Shown here: positions 1 to 9,501 of the stretch, one piece after another
How positions within the stretch are numbered: the first letter of the stretch is position 1
Layout: each line of letters opens with the position of its first letter
Assembly: GCA_001606155.1 (NCBI GenBank)
Contig: LODT01000028.1
Location: 1,216,735-1,280,734, forward strand
Direction: 5' to 3'
Origin: Tieghemostelium lacteum
Lineage: Eukaryota > Evosea > Eumycetozoa > Dictyosteliales > Raperosteliaceae
Length of the DNA: 64,000 nt
The notes under the pieces: generated by a model
Seen by the model: the letters and a program-made list of their open reading frames with translations, nothing else
Database searches by the model: none
Told to the model about the DNA's origin: nothing
Program-made: the position numbers and the translations under genes

Positions 1-200
1 CCCTCAAATAAATTGTGTGTAAATTCTTTCCATTTAATCATATATGCATCAAAAGATTTATGATATAGTTTTGGTTTGTTTACATAAACATCTCTATCAT
101 ATTGAAATAATAAATTTGAATTTGCTACTACAGGTGGAGGTGGATTTCTAAATGTTTCATCTTGAAATACATTAATTATTGGATTTTCATCTTTCTTCAT
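1..200 (-). CDS. N-terminal part of an unrecognised protein (partial, runs off the left edge)
   Basis: The frame opens at an ATG at 200..198, just after an in-frame TGA upstream, and stays open to the window edge, giving about 66 residues. It begins MKKDENPIINVFQDETF and continues with a short proline run (PPPP) and an aromatic, charged segment ending KWKEFTHNLF. There is no signal peptide or membrane segment. It lies 185 bp downstream of the MRG gene on the same strand, so the gap is a 3' UTR plus promoter. I do not recognise the family. Composition and codon use match neighbouring genes, so I think it is real, but an unseen intron could change its extent. Confidence 0.55.
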   Translation of the reverse strand, partial: MKKDENPIINVFQDETFRNPPPPVVANSNLLFQYDRDVYVNKPKLYHKSFDAYMIKWKEFTHNLFE

Positions 201-385
201 TGTCTGAAGATCTCAATTACAAAAAAAAATTGAATTTTGGTTTTTACTTGGAAATCAATTATAAAGATGGTGGAATTGTAAATATTGACCATCATCAAAT
301 TAAGATTTATTGTAAGTTTAAAGTTGTCATTTCATATTCTCAAATGAAAGTTTTGAATAATAAATACAAATTGAAAAATTACAAT

Positions 386-1637
386 TTATTTGTCAGTGAA
401 TGATTTAACATAGGCATTACTAGGAGTAATATAATCTTTTATAAATATAGTTATTTCATTTTCTTCTATATATCTAAAATGATATGTTGAGTAAATATAC
501 TTTCAATTTTTATAAATAAATTATACATACTTTAAAATATCTTCAAATGACTTTTTAATTATAGATATTGTTTTATCTTCCATATTTAATGTAGATAGAA
601 GTAGTGGTAATTTAACTTTTTTTAAAAATAAATTAATATCCAATGAATATATGAATAAAATAGGATATTTTAAAATACATACCAAATAATCTTAATAAAT
701 GTTCTCCACCATAAATATCAGACATTGGTGTTTTCGGATAAGTTTTCAAAATATCTTTGTATTGTAATCTTTCAAATTTATACAATAATATTGGTCCTAA
801 TGCTTTGTTAAAATAGGATTTTAAACCTTCTGTAACTTCATCAATATCTTTATCTTTCTGACGTGATGTAATATATCCTTTAAATATTTCTGATATAGTT
901 GGTGATTTTGGTAATTTCACAAGCTTAATTTAAATTAGAATTCTACATTCTATAATTCTCTACCTCTACCTCTATCTACACAATTACCTACCATTTTATC
1001 ATTTACTATTAATGACCAATTTTCAACTAAAACTGATTTCAAATTTAGAGGTAATGTAAATTCAACAGTATTTACAGTTGTATTTTCACTTAAAACCTCA
1101 TGCTTTCTTTTTTTCAAATTTCCACTGCCTCCATTCTCATTTTCGACATCATCTTCACTATCTGATAATGTACCATCCTCAACTAATTTACCTACAGGTC
1201 CTTTTCTACCACGTGAATTGGTTGATAACTTTGATTGTAATTCTCTATTTGTTTCATTAATTTTAAATATTTTAGAAGCATCTACCCATTCATCCCATCT
1301 AATATCAACACACACATCAATATATTAATATGTTAAAATCTAACATTTCCATAATAATGTAGATACAAACTTTTCATTCCAACCATTATAATGAATAAAA
1401 AAGTATTGTTTCTTTTTACTATCTGTTTTACTACCTCTCATTTCCATCTTGAGGATCTATGATAGTATCATTAGTATTGATTTCTCAATAATGGTATTAG
1501 TAATAACTCACCTTAGCTTCATATAAATTATTTTTAAATTTTGCTAAGACTTTTTCATTTTCAGAGAAGGTTTCACTTGGTGAATTTATAATTGTAGTTG
1601 TATTGCTTGTTGATGTATTTGAAGATATTTCTTGCAT
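386..1637 (-). CDS. MRG15/EAF3-family chromatin protein (chromo barrel + MRG domain)
   Basis: Six exons: 1512-1637, 1371-1456, 992-1298, 683-923, 531-615 and 386-473. All junctions are GT..AG and keep frame. The protein starts MQEISSNTST. A chromo-barrel region reads YEAK/ILKMEM, then FFIHYNGWNEKWDEWV; the HYxGWNxxWDEWV block is diagnostic. After a Ser/Asp/Glu-rich linker comes the MRG domain: LPLNLKSVLVENWSLI, then LVKLPKSPTISEI, then LLYKFERLQYKDIL, then HLLRLF, ending at FTDK. In other eukaryotes MRG15/Eaf3 is a subunit of NuA4-type acetyltransferase and Sin3/Rpd3S-type deacetylase complexes and reads H3K36 methylation in the nucleus; that role is inferred here. At about 310 residues the length fits the family. 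The start is the only ATG giving the complete chromo domain. It shares a short divergent promoter (about 55 bp) with the pyrophosphatase gene. Confidence 0.9.
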
Positions 1638-1692
1638 TTTTATTTAAACAATCACTTAAAAAAAACTAAAATTTTTGTAAAAGCTCATTTTA

Positions 1693-2547
1693 TTGTTTTA
1701 CAAGTTCATCATGAAAATGATATCAAAAACAATTTTTACAAATCAATATTTAAAGGGTGTAGGATTATTTTCAAAGAGATATATGTGTTCATCTTCTAAT
1801 GTGATAAAAACATGTAAGGATTTTTATGCAAAGGAAGAAGGAGGTAAAGAAGGTACACACGAATACAGAGTTAAATTTTATAATCAACATAATGAACAGA
1901 TATCACCTTGGCATTCAATTCCATTGGTACATTCAGTAGTTAAAGGTGATGGACAAACTACACTTTATAATTTTATATGTGAAATGCCAAAATCCTCAAC
2001 ATCAAAAATGGAAGTTAACACCAAAGAACTATTTAACCCTATAAAACAAGATATTAAAAAGGGTCAACTAAGGTACATTAAACACGGTAACATTCCATAT
2101 AACTACGGATGTTTACCACAGACTTGGGAATGTCCAACACAAAATGATAAACTTACAGGTCTACCTGGTGACAATGATCCTTTGGATGTTGTAGAGGTAT
2201 CATCTACACCATTTAAACGTGGTACTATTACAGCTGTTAAAATCATAGGTGCAGTACCTTTGATTGACGAAGGTGAAACCGATTGGAAACTCATTGCAAT
2301 TTCCAATGACAATGCACTATTTTCACAAATTTCAAATTTAGAACAACTTGAAAAACATCTTCCAGGCACTTGTGAGAAAATTAAGAATTGGTATCAATTT
2401 TATAAGACTTCTGAAGGTAAAGAACCAAATAAATTAGCTCTTAATGGTAGAATACTAGATTCTAAAGAATCTGAACAAATATTACAAGATAATCACTTAC
2501 ATTGGAAACATTTAATTAGTGATAATACAAAGTTTATACTTCAATAA
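1693..2547 (+). CDS. ppa1: Family I inorganic pyrophosphatase, probably mitochondrial
   Basis: The 284-residue protein hydrolyses pyrophosphate to two phosphates (Mg2+-dependent family I enzyme). The signature GDNDPLDVVE carries the metal-binding Asp residues of the D-x-D-P-x-D motif, and IPYNYGCLPQTWE supplies the conserved Tyr/Pro segment before it. The body aligns with eukaryotic soluble pyrophosphatases from HEYRVKF to HWKHLI. The first ~35 residues are basic, lack acidic residues and are rich in Ser/Lys/Phe (SKTIFTNQYLKGVGLFSKRY), which looks like a mitochondrial presequence. Three ATGs lie close together (residues 1, 7 and 9) and any could be the start; the presequence remains with all of them. 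It is a single exon, divergent from the MRG gene. Confidence 0.93.
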   Translation: MFYKFIMKMISKTIFTNQYLKGVGLFSKRYMCSSSNVIKTCKDFYAKEEGGKEGTHEYRVKFYNQHNEQISPWHSIPLVHSVVKGDGQTTLYNFICEMPKSSTSKMEVNTKELFNPIKQDIKKGQLRYIKHGNIPYNYGCLPQTWECPTQNDKLTGLPGDNDPLDVVEVSSTPFKRGTITAVKIIGAVPLIDEGETDWKLIAISNDNALFSQISNLEQLEKHLPGTCEKIKNWYQFYKTSEGKEPNKLALNGRILDSKESEQILQDNHLHWKHLISDNTKFILQ

Positions 2548-2672
2548 ATACATTAATAATTTATAATTCAATTAAATATAATATATATATATAATCTAGA
2601 TTAATTTTATTTAAATCAAGGAATTTTTATGAAATTTATGAAAATTTATGATGATTTACTTTGATAATATAA

Positions 2673-4409
2673 CTATGTTCTTCCAAGAGCCCAATTATAC
2701 GCAGTTAAAAATGTTTGTTTTTCTTCTTCAGTATCGATTGGACCATTTGTTTCAGTATAGGAGTAATAAAAATCAATAAATTGTGAGGTTCTATATTGAA
2801 TCTCACAAGAATTAATAAAATCAATTCTAGGATCACCTTCTAATAAAGCAGACAAGTAACCCCAAAGTACTTTTATAAGAGCTAAAGCTATTAGTACACC
2901 ACCAAGAATGAGAGAAACAGGACCAGCCCAAGCGGTGGTTGCACAAATAACACAGATAATACTACCTGCAGCAACTAAAGCCTCAGCAATAGAAAGTGCA
3001 AAAATACCCCAATTCTGTTCCTTTGCGGCGTCAAAGGCCTCCCAAAGTGATATACCAATAGAGATAATCAATAGAAGAGGCACCAACTTATTGCATATGG
3101 CAAGAATAGATTTACCAATAAATTTTGGAATGAATATAAGTGCTTTTGAAAGGACCTTTGTTATAACAGTACCACCATTAAGAGACATTACGTCATATAG
3201 AACCTTACCCATATAGGTAAAAATTGTTTTACCAGCAATAGCTCTGGCAATATCAACAATTGTCAGTGCAGTACCAGTGTAGAGTAATCCCTTTTGGAAA
3301 CCATTTAATTTGTTGTAATTTAAAAAACCATAAGCCAATGCTGCCAATTGGCAACTAACCAATAGAGCATTACCAAATTTATAAAATGACTGGTTAGCTG
3401 GTAATTTATATCTATTGGCAGTATCTTCTTTCATTCTTAGACAAGATTCAAGTGTAATGACATGATTGGGATGGATATCATCAGCGATAATTGGGTCAGT
3501 CATAAATGTAAAGAATGATGATGACAATTTATGAGTTACTCTAATTAGAGAACCACCATATGCAGCTTTCATCTCACCAAGTAATGACTGAAATTCGTTA
3601 TTTGGATTCTTTTCAATCTTTTTTAGTTCTCTAAGGATATTTTCGTCATATATCTTTCTGATCAGTGGTGTGTCTTTAGGGCTACTATTGGAAACGAATG
3701 CAAACAGAGTACAATGATACAAGGACAATACTGAACTGGATAAATCAAATGTAGGATCCAACAGATCAAGTTTAGTTTTTAGTTCATTGAATCGGTATTG
3801 ATCATTTTCAGTATTTACATCCTTATTATCAATATGATATGCTACAGCTTCTTTAAGCCATTGGTCTATAGTTTCTTGTTTCAGTAGATGAGCTTTTACC
3901 TTTGGAATTAGTGTATCAGAAATGTAGAGAAATGGAAGAAATTGTGGTGCCTTTTCTTTTAGTGCCAAGAAATTTAACATCATGGTTTGTTTGGTAAACG
4001 TGGTATTACTTGTGATGGCATTCATATCACTATTCACTTGATATACATTGATTTTATATTTATATGTTGTAGTTTCAGTTGAACTCTGTAAGGCTTTCAG
4101 TAACCACAATTTACCATACTTTGCGTATAATTCTTTAACTTTGTTTTCGGCGGCTAGTGCTAAAATCTCTGCTGATAGTGATGGTTTTGATATTCCCATG
4201 GCCTTTAATGCTAAATCACTTTGGTGGTAGTTAACAAGGTCTATGAACATTGCATCTGATTTCTCTTTTACAATATCAACTTTATTGCTATCAAACGTTG
4301 TCAGTTTTAAATATGCTTCAGCTGTTAATATTGAACTATCTGCTGGTGCTTTTATTTGCTTATTTCTCCATGATTTAAAATCATCAATGAATTTCCCACC
4401 TTTTGCCAT
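2673..4409 (-). CDS. Unknown 578-aa protein with hydrophobic C-terminal region (paralog of the next gene)
   Basis: Single-exon gene for a 578-residue protein I cannot name. It starts MAKGGKFIDDFKSWRNK and has a soluble, helix-rich N-terminal ~340 residues. A first hydrophobic stretch lies around residues 355-400. A strong hydrophobic block at about 430-540 contains LVPLLLIISIGISLWEAFDA, then GIFALSIAEALVAAGSIICV, then WAGPVSLILGGVLIALALIK. There is no signal peptide. It is clearly paralogous to the divergent gene at 4780-6549: both open G-G-K-F-x-x-D-F-x-x-W-R and share KxKLDLL(D/N)PT and the YKFxNxLLxxCQ segment. The hairpin-like Gly/Ala-rich C-terminal block recalls membrane-inserting or pore-forming proteins (for example bacterial VasX-like effectors), but that is a weak architectural resemblance only. 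The two genes share a 370-bp intergenic promoter region. Confidence 0.8.
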   Translation of the reverse strand: MAKGGKFIDDFKSWRNKQIKAPADSSILTAEAYLKLTTFDSNKVDIVKEKSDAMFIDLVNYHQSDLALKAMGISKPSLSAEILALAAENKVKELYAKYGKLWLLKALQSSTETTTYKYKINVYQVNSDMNAITSNTTFTKQTMMLNFLALKEKAPQFLPFLYISDTLIPKVKAHLLKQETIDQWLKEAVAYHIDNKDVNTENDQYRFNELKTKLDLLDPTFDLSSSVLSLYHCTLFAFVSNSSPKDTPLIRKIYDENILRELKKIEKNPNNEFQSLLGEMKAAYGGSLIRVTHKLSSSFFTFMTDPIIADDIHPNHVITLESCLRMKEDTANRYKLPANQSFYKFGNALLVSCQLAALAYGFLNYNKLNGFQKGLLYTGTALTIVDIARAIAGKTIFTYMGKVLYDVMSLNGGTVITKVLSKALIFIPKFIGKSILAICNKLVPLLLIISIGISLWEAFDAAKEQNWGIFALSIAEALVAAGSIICVICATTAWAGPVSLILGGVLIALALIKVLWGYLSALLEGDPRIDFINSCEIQYRTSQFIDFYYSYTETNGPIDTEEEKQTFLTAYNWALGRT

Positions 4410-4779
4410 TGTAGAATATATTATTTATTCCCCAATTATTATAAATCAATTTTTTTTTTTAACTTGGTATCTTTTTATTCCTTCTACCCATTCCCACTAT
4501 TTATCCTTATTCTTTGAATAGGAAAAAATCATAAAATATTTCATATGAAATCTCTGCCTCTTAGATAAAATAAAAACAAAACTAATCAAATTTACTAATT
4601 TAATTAAAAATCTAATTTTTTTGTTAAAATTTTACTTGAATGTCAGCAAATTTGTCCCATCTTCTTCTATCTGAATTGATCTTTTATAGTACTTTTAAAT
4701 GGATGAATTAAATATACAAAATTTTTTTTATTATTTATTATTTTTTTATACTCTTAAATAGATTGATTTAATTATAAAA
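4410..4779. promoter_or_regulatory. Shared divergent intergenic region between the two unknown paralogs
   Basis: About 370 bp of very AT-rich DNA separates the two head-to-head start codons, with oligo-T runs near both starts (around 4450 and 4725-4746), as usual upstream of dictyostelid genes. Two near-identical stretches of the form taaatggatgaattaaata / taaatagattgatttaatta occur at about 4696 and 4756. No ORF or RNA gene is visible. A bidirectional promoter is inferred only from geometry. Confidence 0.4.
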
Positions 4780-6549
4780 ATGACAACGAAAATAGGTGGT
4801 AAATTTTTAGAAGATTTTCAAATATGGAGAGATAATAAGATTGCAACACAATTTCCTGATATACCAAAACTATCAGCAGAAACATTAACAGTATCTAATT
4901 TTTTGGCAGTTAGCACATTTGATGTCAATACTAAAATTGATATAGTAAAAGATAGAGCACAAAAATACTTTGTAGCTATTTTAAACTACTACAATCAAGT
5001 ACAGGACGAAAGCCCATTGAATGACGACATTCTAGAGTTGTTAAAAGATGAAAAAACTGCACAGTTCTATCGTGAATATGCAAAAGTTTGGTTATTACAG
5101 GTTTTATACCACACTGACGAAGCTATCGAATATAAATCTTTTATTAGATGTGGTGAGGTAGAAAATGAATTGAATAATCTTACCATTGGCTCAATGATGA
5201 CCAAACAAAGCATGATGTTATATTTTATAGCATTAAAAGAATTGGTGCCACAAATGTTACCATTCATTTACCATCGTGGAACATTTAATGCTAAAGTTAG
5301 AACTGCATTGCTAGATATTAATGGAACACAAACAGTGGCAGTACAATACACTAGAGCACTGGTAGATAATGTCAATAATTCAAACGAATTTGATCAATTT
5401 AAAATCATGGAGCTAAAATCTAAATTAGATTTATTAAATCCAACCTATAGACTCAGTAATGATATAATTGGTAATAATGTATTTACTGCACTGGCATTTT
5501 GCATGTCAAACAGCTTTCAAAGCTCCTCTTTAAACAAAGCCATTTACTACCACACTATACTCAAAGTTCTAAAAAGAATTTTAAGGGACCCTGGTAATCA
5601 ATTCCTAGATTTGGTTAATAGTTTTGTAAAAACATTTGGAGATGTCATCAAAGCCAGTGATAATATCACCCAATTATTCAACATGGTCACTCTAGGGTCC
5701 AAAAAAAGCTTAAAAAATCTGCATGTATTGACTTTTGCTACCAAAGCTACCGTGTTACCATTTAAAGCTGCCACTGTTGATTCTACATTTGAGCCTTTAA
5801 AATCACACCCATTATTTTATAAATTCTTAAATGGTCTTTTATGCGCATGTCAGATTGGTACCATTGCTTATTGCCTCTATAACCATGAGTCAATGAAAGA
5901 ATTTGACGTCACTAAACTATATGCTGGTAAAGCTCTGTTTGTACATGAGTATATTGATGCTGTTGCTTCAAATAGAATATATATTAGAATGGGTGAGTTC
6001 ATTAGAGAAATCACAAAATCTATGAACCCAGTGTCGGTGGCTAAAGCTTTTCAAATAATGATACCTAGGGTAGTTGATGAGACTTCTAGAACCCTCATCT
6101 CTAAACTAATTCCTACTCTCTATGTGCTCTCTGAAGACTTCTCAGCCTTTACAAGTTTCACAAAACCAAAAATACAAAAAAGAGGTTCGTTTATAATATC
6201 ACTAGATGAATTGGATCCAAAAATGGCCAGAGATGTATTCCTTTTGTATCAAAAAGCTTCATTTAGTGGTCCATTGGCACTCAATCTTGGTGGGTCCCTT
6301 TTTGGTTTCTCAATACGTAAATACCTTAGAGACACTTTGGTTAATCTAATAACTACGCTACAGAATGCTAGGAAATCTTATCCTGACATTCCTGATTTAA
6401 TTATTTCCTTTATAAAATCACAACCAACTCCCTATAGAATAGATTATGATTCTGAAGATATTAATCAATTAGACTATACAGTTTCTTCAGAGTCCTTCTA
6501 TGAATCCTCTAATCAATACATTCAAAAAGCTTTGGATACTCTCGGATAA
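4780..6549 (+). CDS. Unknown 589-aa protein, paralog of the 2673-4409 gene with a diverged C-terminus
   Basis: Single-exon gene, 589 residues, starting MTTKIGGKFLEDFQIWRDNK. It matches its neighbour through most of its length: GGKF.EDF..WR at the N-terminus, the DIVKD-type segment near residue 65, MTKQSMMLYFIALKE near 145, ELKSKLDLLNPTYRLS near 215, and HPLFYKFLNGLLCACQIGTI near 345. After about residue 430 the pair diverge. The long Gly/Ala-rich hydrophobic block of the sister is here replaced by a mostly polar sequence, with only short relics such as SGPLALNLGGSLFGFS. It therefore looks soluble or peripheral where the sister looks membrane-associated. No catalytic motif is recognised. The start codon sits right after an A-rich leader. 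Confidence 0.8.
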   Translation: MTTKIGGKFLEDFQIWRDNKIATQFPDIPKLSAETLTVSNFLAVSTFDVNTKIDIVKDRAQKYFVAILNYYNQVQDESPLNDDILELLKDEKTAQFYREYAKVWLLQVLYHTDEAIEYKSFIRCGEVENELNNLTIGSMMTKQSMMLYFIALKELVPQMLPFIYHRGTFNAKVRTALLDINGTQTVAVQYTRALVDNVNNSNEFDQFKIMELKSKLDLLNPTYRLSNDIIGNNVFTALAFCMSNSFQSSSLNKAIYYHTILKVLKRILRDPGNQFLDLVNSFVKTFGDVIKASDNITQLFNMVTLGSKKSLKNLHVLTFATKATVLPFKAATVDSTFEPLKSHPLFYKFLNGLLCACQIGTIAYCLYNHESMKEFDVTKLYAGKALFVHEYIDAVASNRIYIRMGEFIREITKSMNPVSVAKAFQIMIPRVVDETSRTLISKLIPTLYVLSEDFSAFTSFTKPKIQKRGSFIISLDELDPKMARDVFLLYQKASFSGPLALNLGGSLFGFSIRKYLRDTLVNLITTLQNARKSYPDIPDLIISFIKSQPTPYRIDYDSEDINQLDYTVSSESFYESSNQYIQKALDTLG

Positions 6550-7570
6550 CCTTTAAAAATAAAATATTAGTAGTTCACTTCCACTTCAAATTTTTAATAT
6601 CATGCTGTATAATGGGTATAATATTGTACTAGTGATTGGCATTTTTTTGTATTCGTATGGCTCTAATAGTATCAACAAATTGCATCCATGAAGTGAATAT
6701 ACAATAGTATTGTACTACTATCATACTAAAAATATAGACTAATGCAAATATATTAGAAATGAATTATATTTAATTTATCTGTGGTGTTTTTTATGTTTGC
6801 TAGATTAAAGTAGTAAAATAGATACTTTAGAAGAACAGAATTAGTGAACAATGGTACAGTAAGAGTGAATTAAAGATAAACCATAGTTGCACATTTGAAA
6901 TATAACAGTATTAGTACAATAATTCACTTTAATGAAGGCTTTGAATTTTATGAAATAAAAAATGTACACAATTTCATTTTAAAGAATTTATTAAAATTTA
7001 ATTTATACTGAACTTTATATTTATATTGGAACTGATGAAAGATCAAATCTCAACCCTTTGATATACAGCATTGTGAATAATGATATTTGGACCATAATTT
7101 TGAGAGGGATGGTTCTAAAAGATACTCCAGGATGTCCAGCAATAGGATTCATATTTTGAAGCCTTTGGGAGGGACAAGTGTTTGTTGATCAACAACTATT
7201 TAGTTGGAGAAATAAAAATGTCTCTTGGTAAAATACTTACAGAATTAAGTAGGCTTTGTTGTGTATATAAAATTCCTAGTGCACATGTTATTAATATTTG
7301 TAAATTAAAAGTCTAGTCTCAATAAAGTGATTCTACAAAATTTCTTTTATTGATCTTTATCAACTTAAATACAATATTTCAATACCATTTTTAGAAATGA
7401 CGCAAAGACCCTTGAAAAAAATCTAACCTTGACAAAATTTTATGATTTCACATTTAAATATGTGAATAACAACAATACACACCAAATAATAATAGTAATA
7501 TTAGAATTTTTCAACCCACAATTGACGAAACGGTAACAAAGTTATATCCCAACCAAGAATTATCTCCTGT
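6550..7570. other. Gene-poor AT-rich interval with possible decayed coding scrap
   Basis: No convincing gene is seen. A 44-codon open stretch on the plus strand at about 7029-7160 reads GTDERSNLNPL... and has better codon composition than its surroundings, but it starts without ATG and ends at a TGA. It may be a decayed exon. The rest is AT-rich with frequent stops in all frames. Confidence 0.3.
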
Positions 7571-7576
7571 ACTATC

Positions 7577-7948
7577 TCAACCTAATTTACCCACCATAAT
7601 AAATCCTCTAACAACAGAAGATAGATACTTAAATAATATAATATATAACCACCTACACAAACACCAATAATCTGTACCCATCATCTCAATAAACCCAATC
7701 ACAGCAGATTTATTTAACAAGAAAAATAAATTGAAATAGCAATATAAATTATATAACAAAATAACCACGGTATTTAAAATAATAGCAATACTATATTTTA
7801 AATAATTATATAATTGAGAATTGAAATTTTGAAATTTTTTGAAGGAATTTCGAATCATGAAGCAAATTCTATATCCATTAAGTGTAGAAAAAATGTGTTT
7901 TATAACAAAAATAGATGCTAAGACTTCAAAAAAAGAGAGAATTAACAA
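7577..7948 (-). CDS. Hydrophobic 123-aa open frame, doubtful gene or relic of a membrane protein
   Basis: The frame encodes 123 residues, with about three hydrophobic stretches (LSFFEVLASIFVIKHIF, YSIAIILNTVVILLYNLY, YWCLCRWLYIILF). It sits on the same strand as the seven-helix array that starts 370 bp upstream. It lacks the CYCDP N-terminal signature of that family and I found no clear alignment. AT-rich DNA readily gives such Ile/Leu/Phe/Tyr-rich frames by chance. It could be a fragment of an old family member, a small membrane protein, or nothing. Confidence 0.25.
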   Translation of the reverse strand: MLILSFFEVLASIFVIKHIFSTLNGYRICFMIRNSFKKFQNFNSQLYNYLKYSIAIILNTVVILLYNLYCYFNLFFLLNKSAVIGFIEMMGTDYWCLCRWLYIILFKYLSSVVRGFIMVGKLG

Positions 7949-8074
7949 TAGTGCAAGGATTGTAATGTATTAATTTTTCTATATTCTCTTTTTTTTTGTA
8001 ATGAAAGTGAAAGATACCAGAAGGTCTTATGATAAGGAGAAGAAGCATAAGAGGATGATACCTAGTGTCCGATT

Positions 8075-8110
8075 CCCTTTTGTGTAGTGGTTATACATCC
8101 ATTTCTTACA
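8075..8110 (+). pseudogene. tRNA-Val-like 5' half (truncated tRNA)
   Basis: The segment TTGTGTAGTGGTTATACATC matches the D-arm/A-box region of eukaryotic valine-type tRNAs (GTGTAGTGGTTAT). It is followed at the right distance by CTTACA, resembling a UAC anticodon loop. After that the match stops: no anticodon-stem partner, no T-loop (B box) and no 3' acceptor strand are found, so a functional tRNA is excluded. It is probably a truncated tRNA copy. Confidence 0.4.
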
Positions 8111-8316
8111 TTTTTTGTATAAAAATAAATATTAATATAATTCAAATATTGTATTTCGATAATTTGAAAATTTCTACATGTAATAGCATTTTTGTTTTAT
8201 TAACTTTAAGTGTGCAGTGATACTAGTATGTTAAAATTAGGATAACCCAATAGTATAATATAAATTACTAAAATGATTAACTAGATTTTTCCTTAACCTT
8301 AGGATATTTATTATAT

Positions 8317-9261
8317 TTACATTTCATTTTGATTTAATCCAATATTACCTGATAAATTAATAGTATAGCTTTCAATTGTTTTTATTTCTACTGAAGTTGG
8401 AGGGATACTTTTGTCTTCAATCGACATTGTTTTAGAGATTCCCAATTTTGAAGGATTTTGAGTTGATTTTATTTTTGGAATATTTAGACAACAGAGATTA
8501 GCAGCTGTCCAGATTAATGTTACTGATCTTTGAATAGATAGCCAAAATAACCTATCTCTGTCACTTTTTGATTTAAAAAATGCAAGAAATAAAACAAATC
8601 CAAAAACTATAATTGAACTAACTAGAATTATAAGTGAAATTTTCTTTATCTGACCAATAGTATTATGGTATTTGGCATTAAATGTCTCCCTGAAGACTCT
8701 AAATTGTCTCCAAATTATGATATTGAGCACTGTGAATAATGTAGTAACAATCAAAATTATCATTAGAATTATTAGATTGGTTATAAGAGGGTTCCAGTAA
8801 ATTGCAATACCAATGATAACAGAAATGAAATACACAACAGTTAAAAATAACATATTTTTTCTAATTAAAGGAATATATTTACTAATCAATTTATTATTGG
8901 TTAGATTTAATTTTAATACAATATCACACCAAACTACAACAATTAATAGATAACCACAAGTATTACCACCAATACTAAGAAAGAATAAAACAGCCAATAA
9001 TCTAATTTCTTTAAATTCTATAATAAGTAGAGTGAATCTTAGACAATAAACAAAAGTTGAAAAAACCAATAAAGATAAAGACAAGAAAGTAAATGTCTTT
9101 TTTCTACCTTTTAATTTAATTATTTGAATCATTCTTTTAACAGTTATGAATAACATGATAAAAAACAAAATTAAAAATACGATACTAATAATTTTACATT
9201 GATTAACTTTACATGTTGACCATTCTATATTTATATTTGGATCACAATAACAACTATACAT
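8317..9261 (-). CDS. Seven-helix membrane protein, tandem family member 1
   Basis: 314 residues, single exon. It begins MYSCYCDPNINIEWSTC, the Cys-rich N-terminal signature (CxCDP...C...C) shared by all members of this array. Seven hydrophobic helices follow, roughly at residues 26-46, 58-78, 88-112, 132-152, 160-182, 205-228 and 240-258, then a polar C-terminal tail of about 55 residues. A conserved W-C-D/E-I segment ends helix 3 (VVVWCDIVLKLNL). The layout and the W-x-E/D-I feature resemble THH1/TOM1/TOM3-type or GPCR-like seven-helix proteins, but no signalling motif (DRY, NPxxY) is seen. It is closest to members 4 and 5 in this array. The topology would put the Cys-rich N-terminus outside. 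The function is unknown. Confidence 0.75.
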   Translation of the reverse strand: MYSCYCDPNINIEWSTCKVNQCKIISIVFLILFFIMLFITVKRMIQIIKLKGRKKTFTFLSLSLLVFSTFVYCLRFTLLIIEFKEIRLLAVLFFLSIGGNTCGYLLIVVVWCDIVLKLNLTNNKLISKYIPLIRKNMLFLTVVYFISVIIGIAIYWNPLITNLIILMIILIVTTLFTVLNIIIWRQFRVFRETFNAKYHNTIGQIKKISLIILVSSIIVFGFVLFLAFFKSKSDRDRLFWLSIQRSVTLIWTAANLCCLNIPKIKSTQNPSKLGISKTMSIEDKSIPPTSVEIKTIESYTINLSGNIGLNQNEM

Positions 9262-9501
9262 TTTTTACTAAATATAATATAACATTACAACAAGGTACAA
9301 ATATTAGTTTACAAATTAATTGAATATTTAATTTAAAAAGCTCAAATATTACTATTTTTCTATCCATTCTATTTTTACGAAAAAAATAAAGGGTACAATT
9401 ATGACTATTTTTATCAGATCGAATCTACTTTTACTAAATCAAAATCCACAACAAATTGATTTTAAGTTTTTTGATAAAGAAACAAATACATGACCAAATA
9501 T

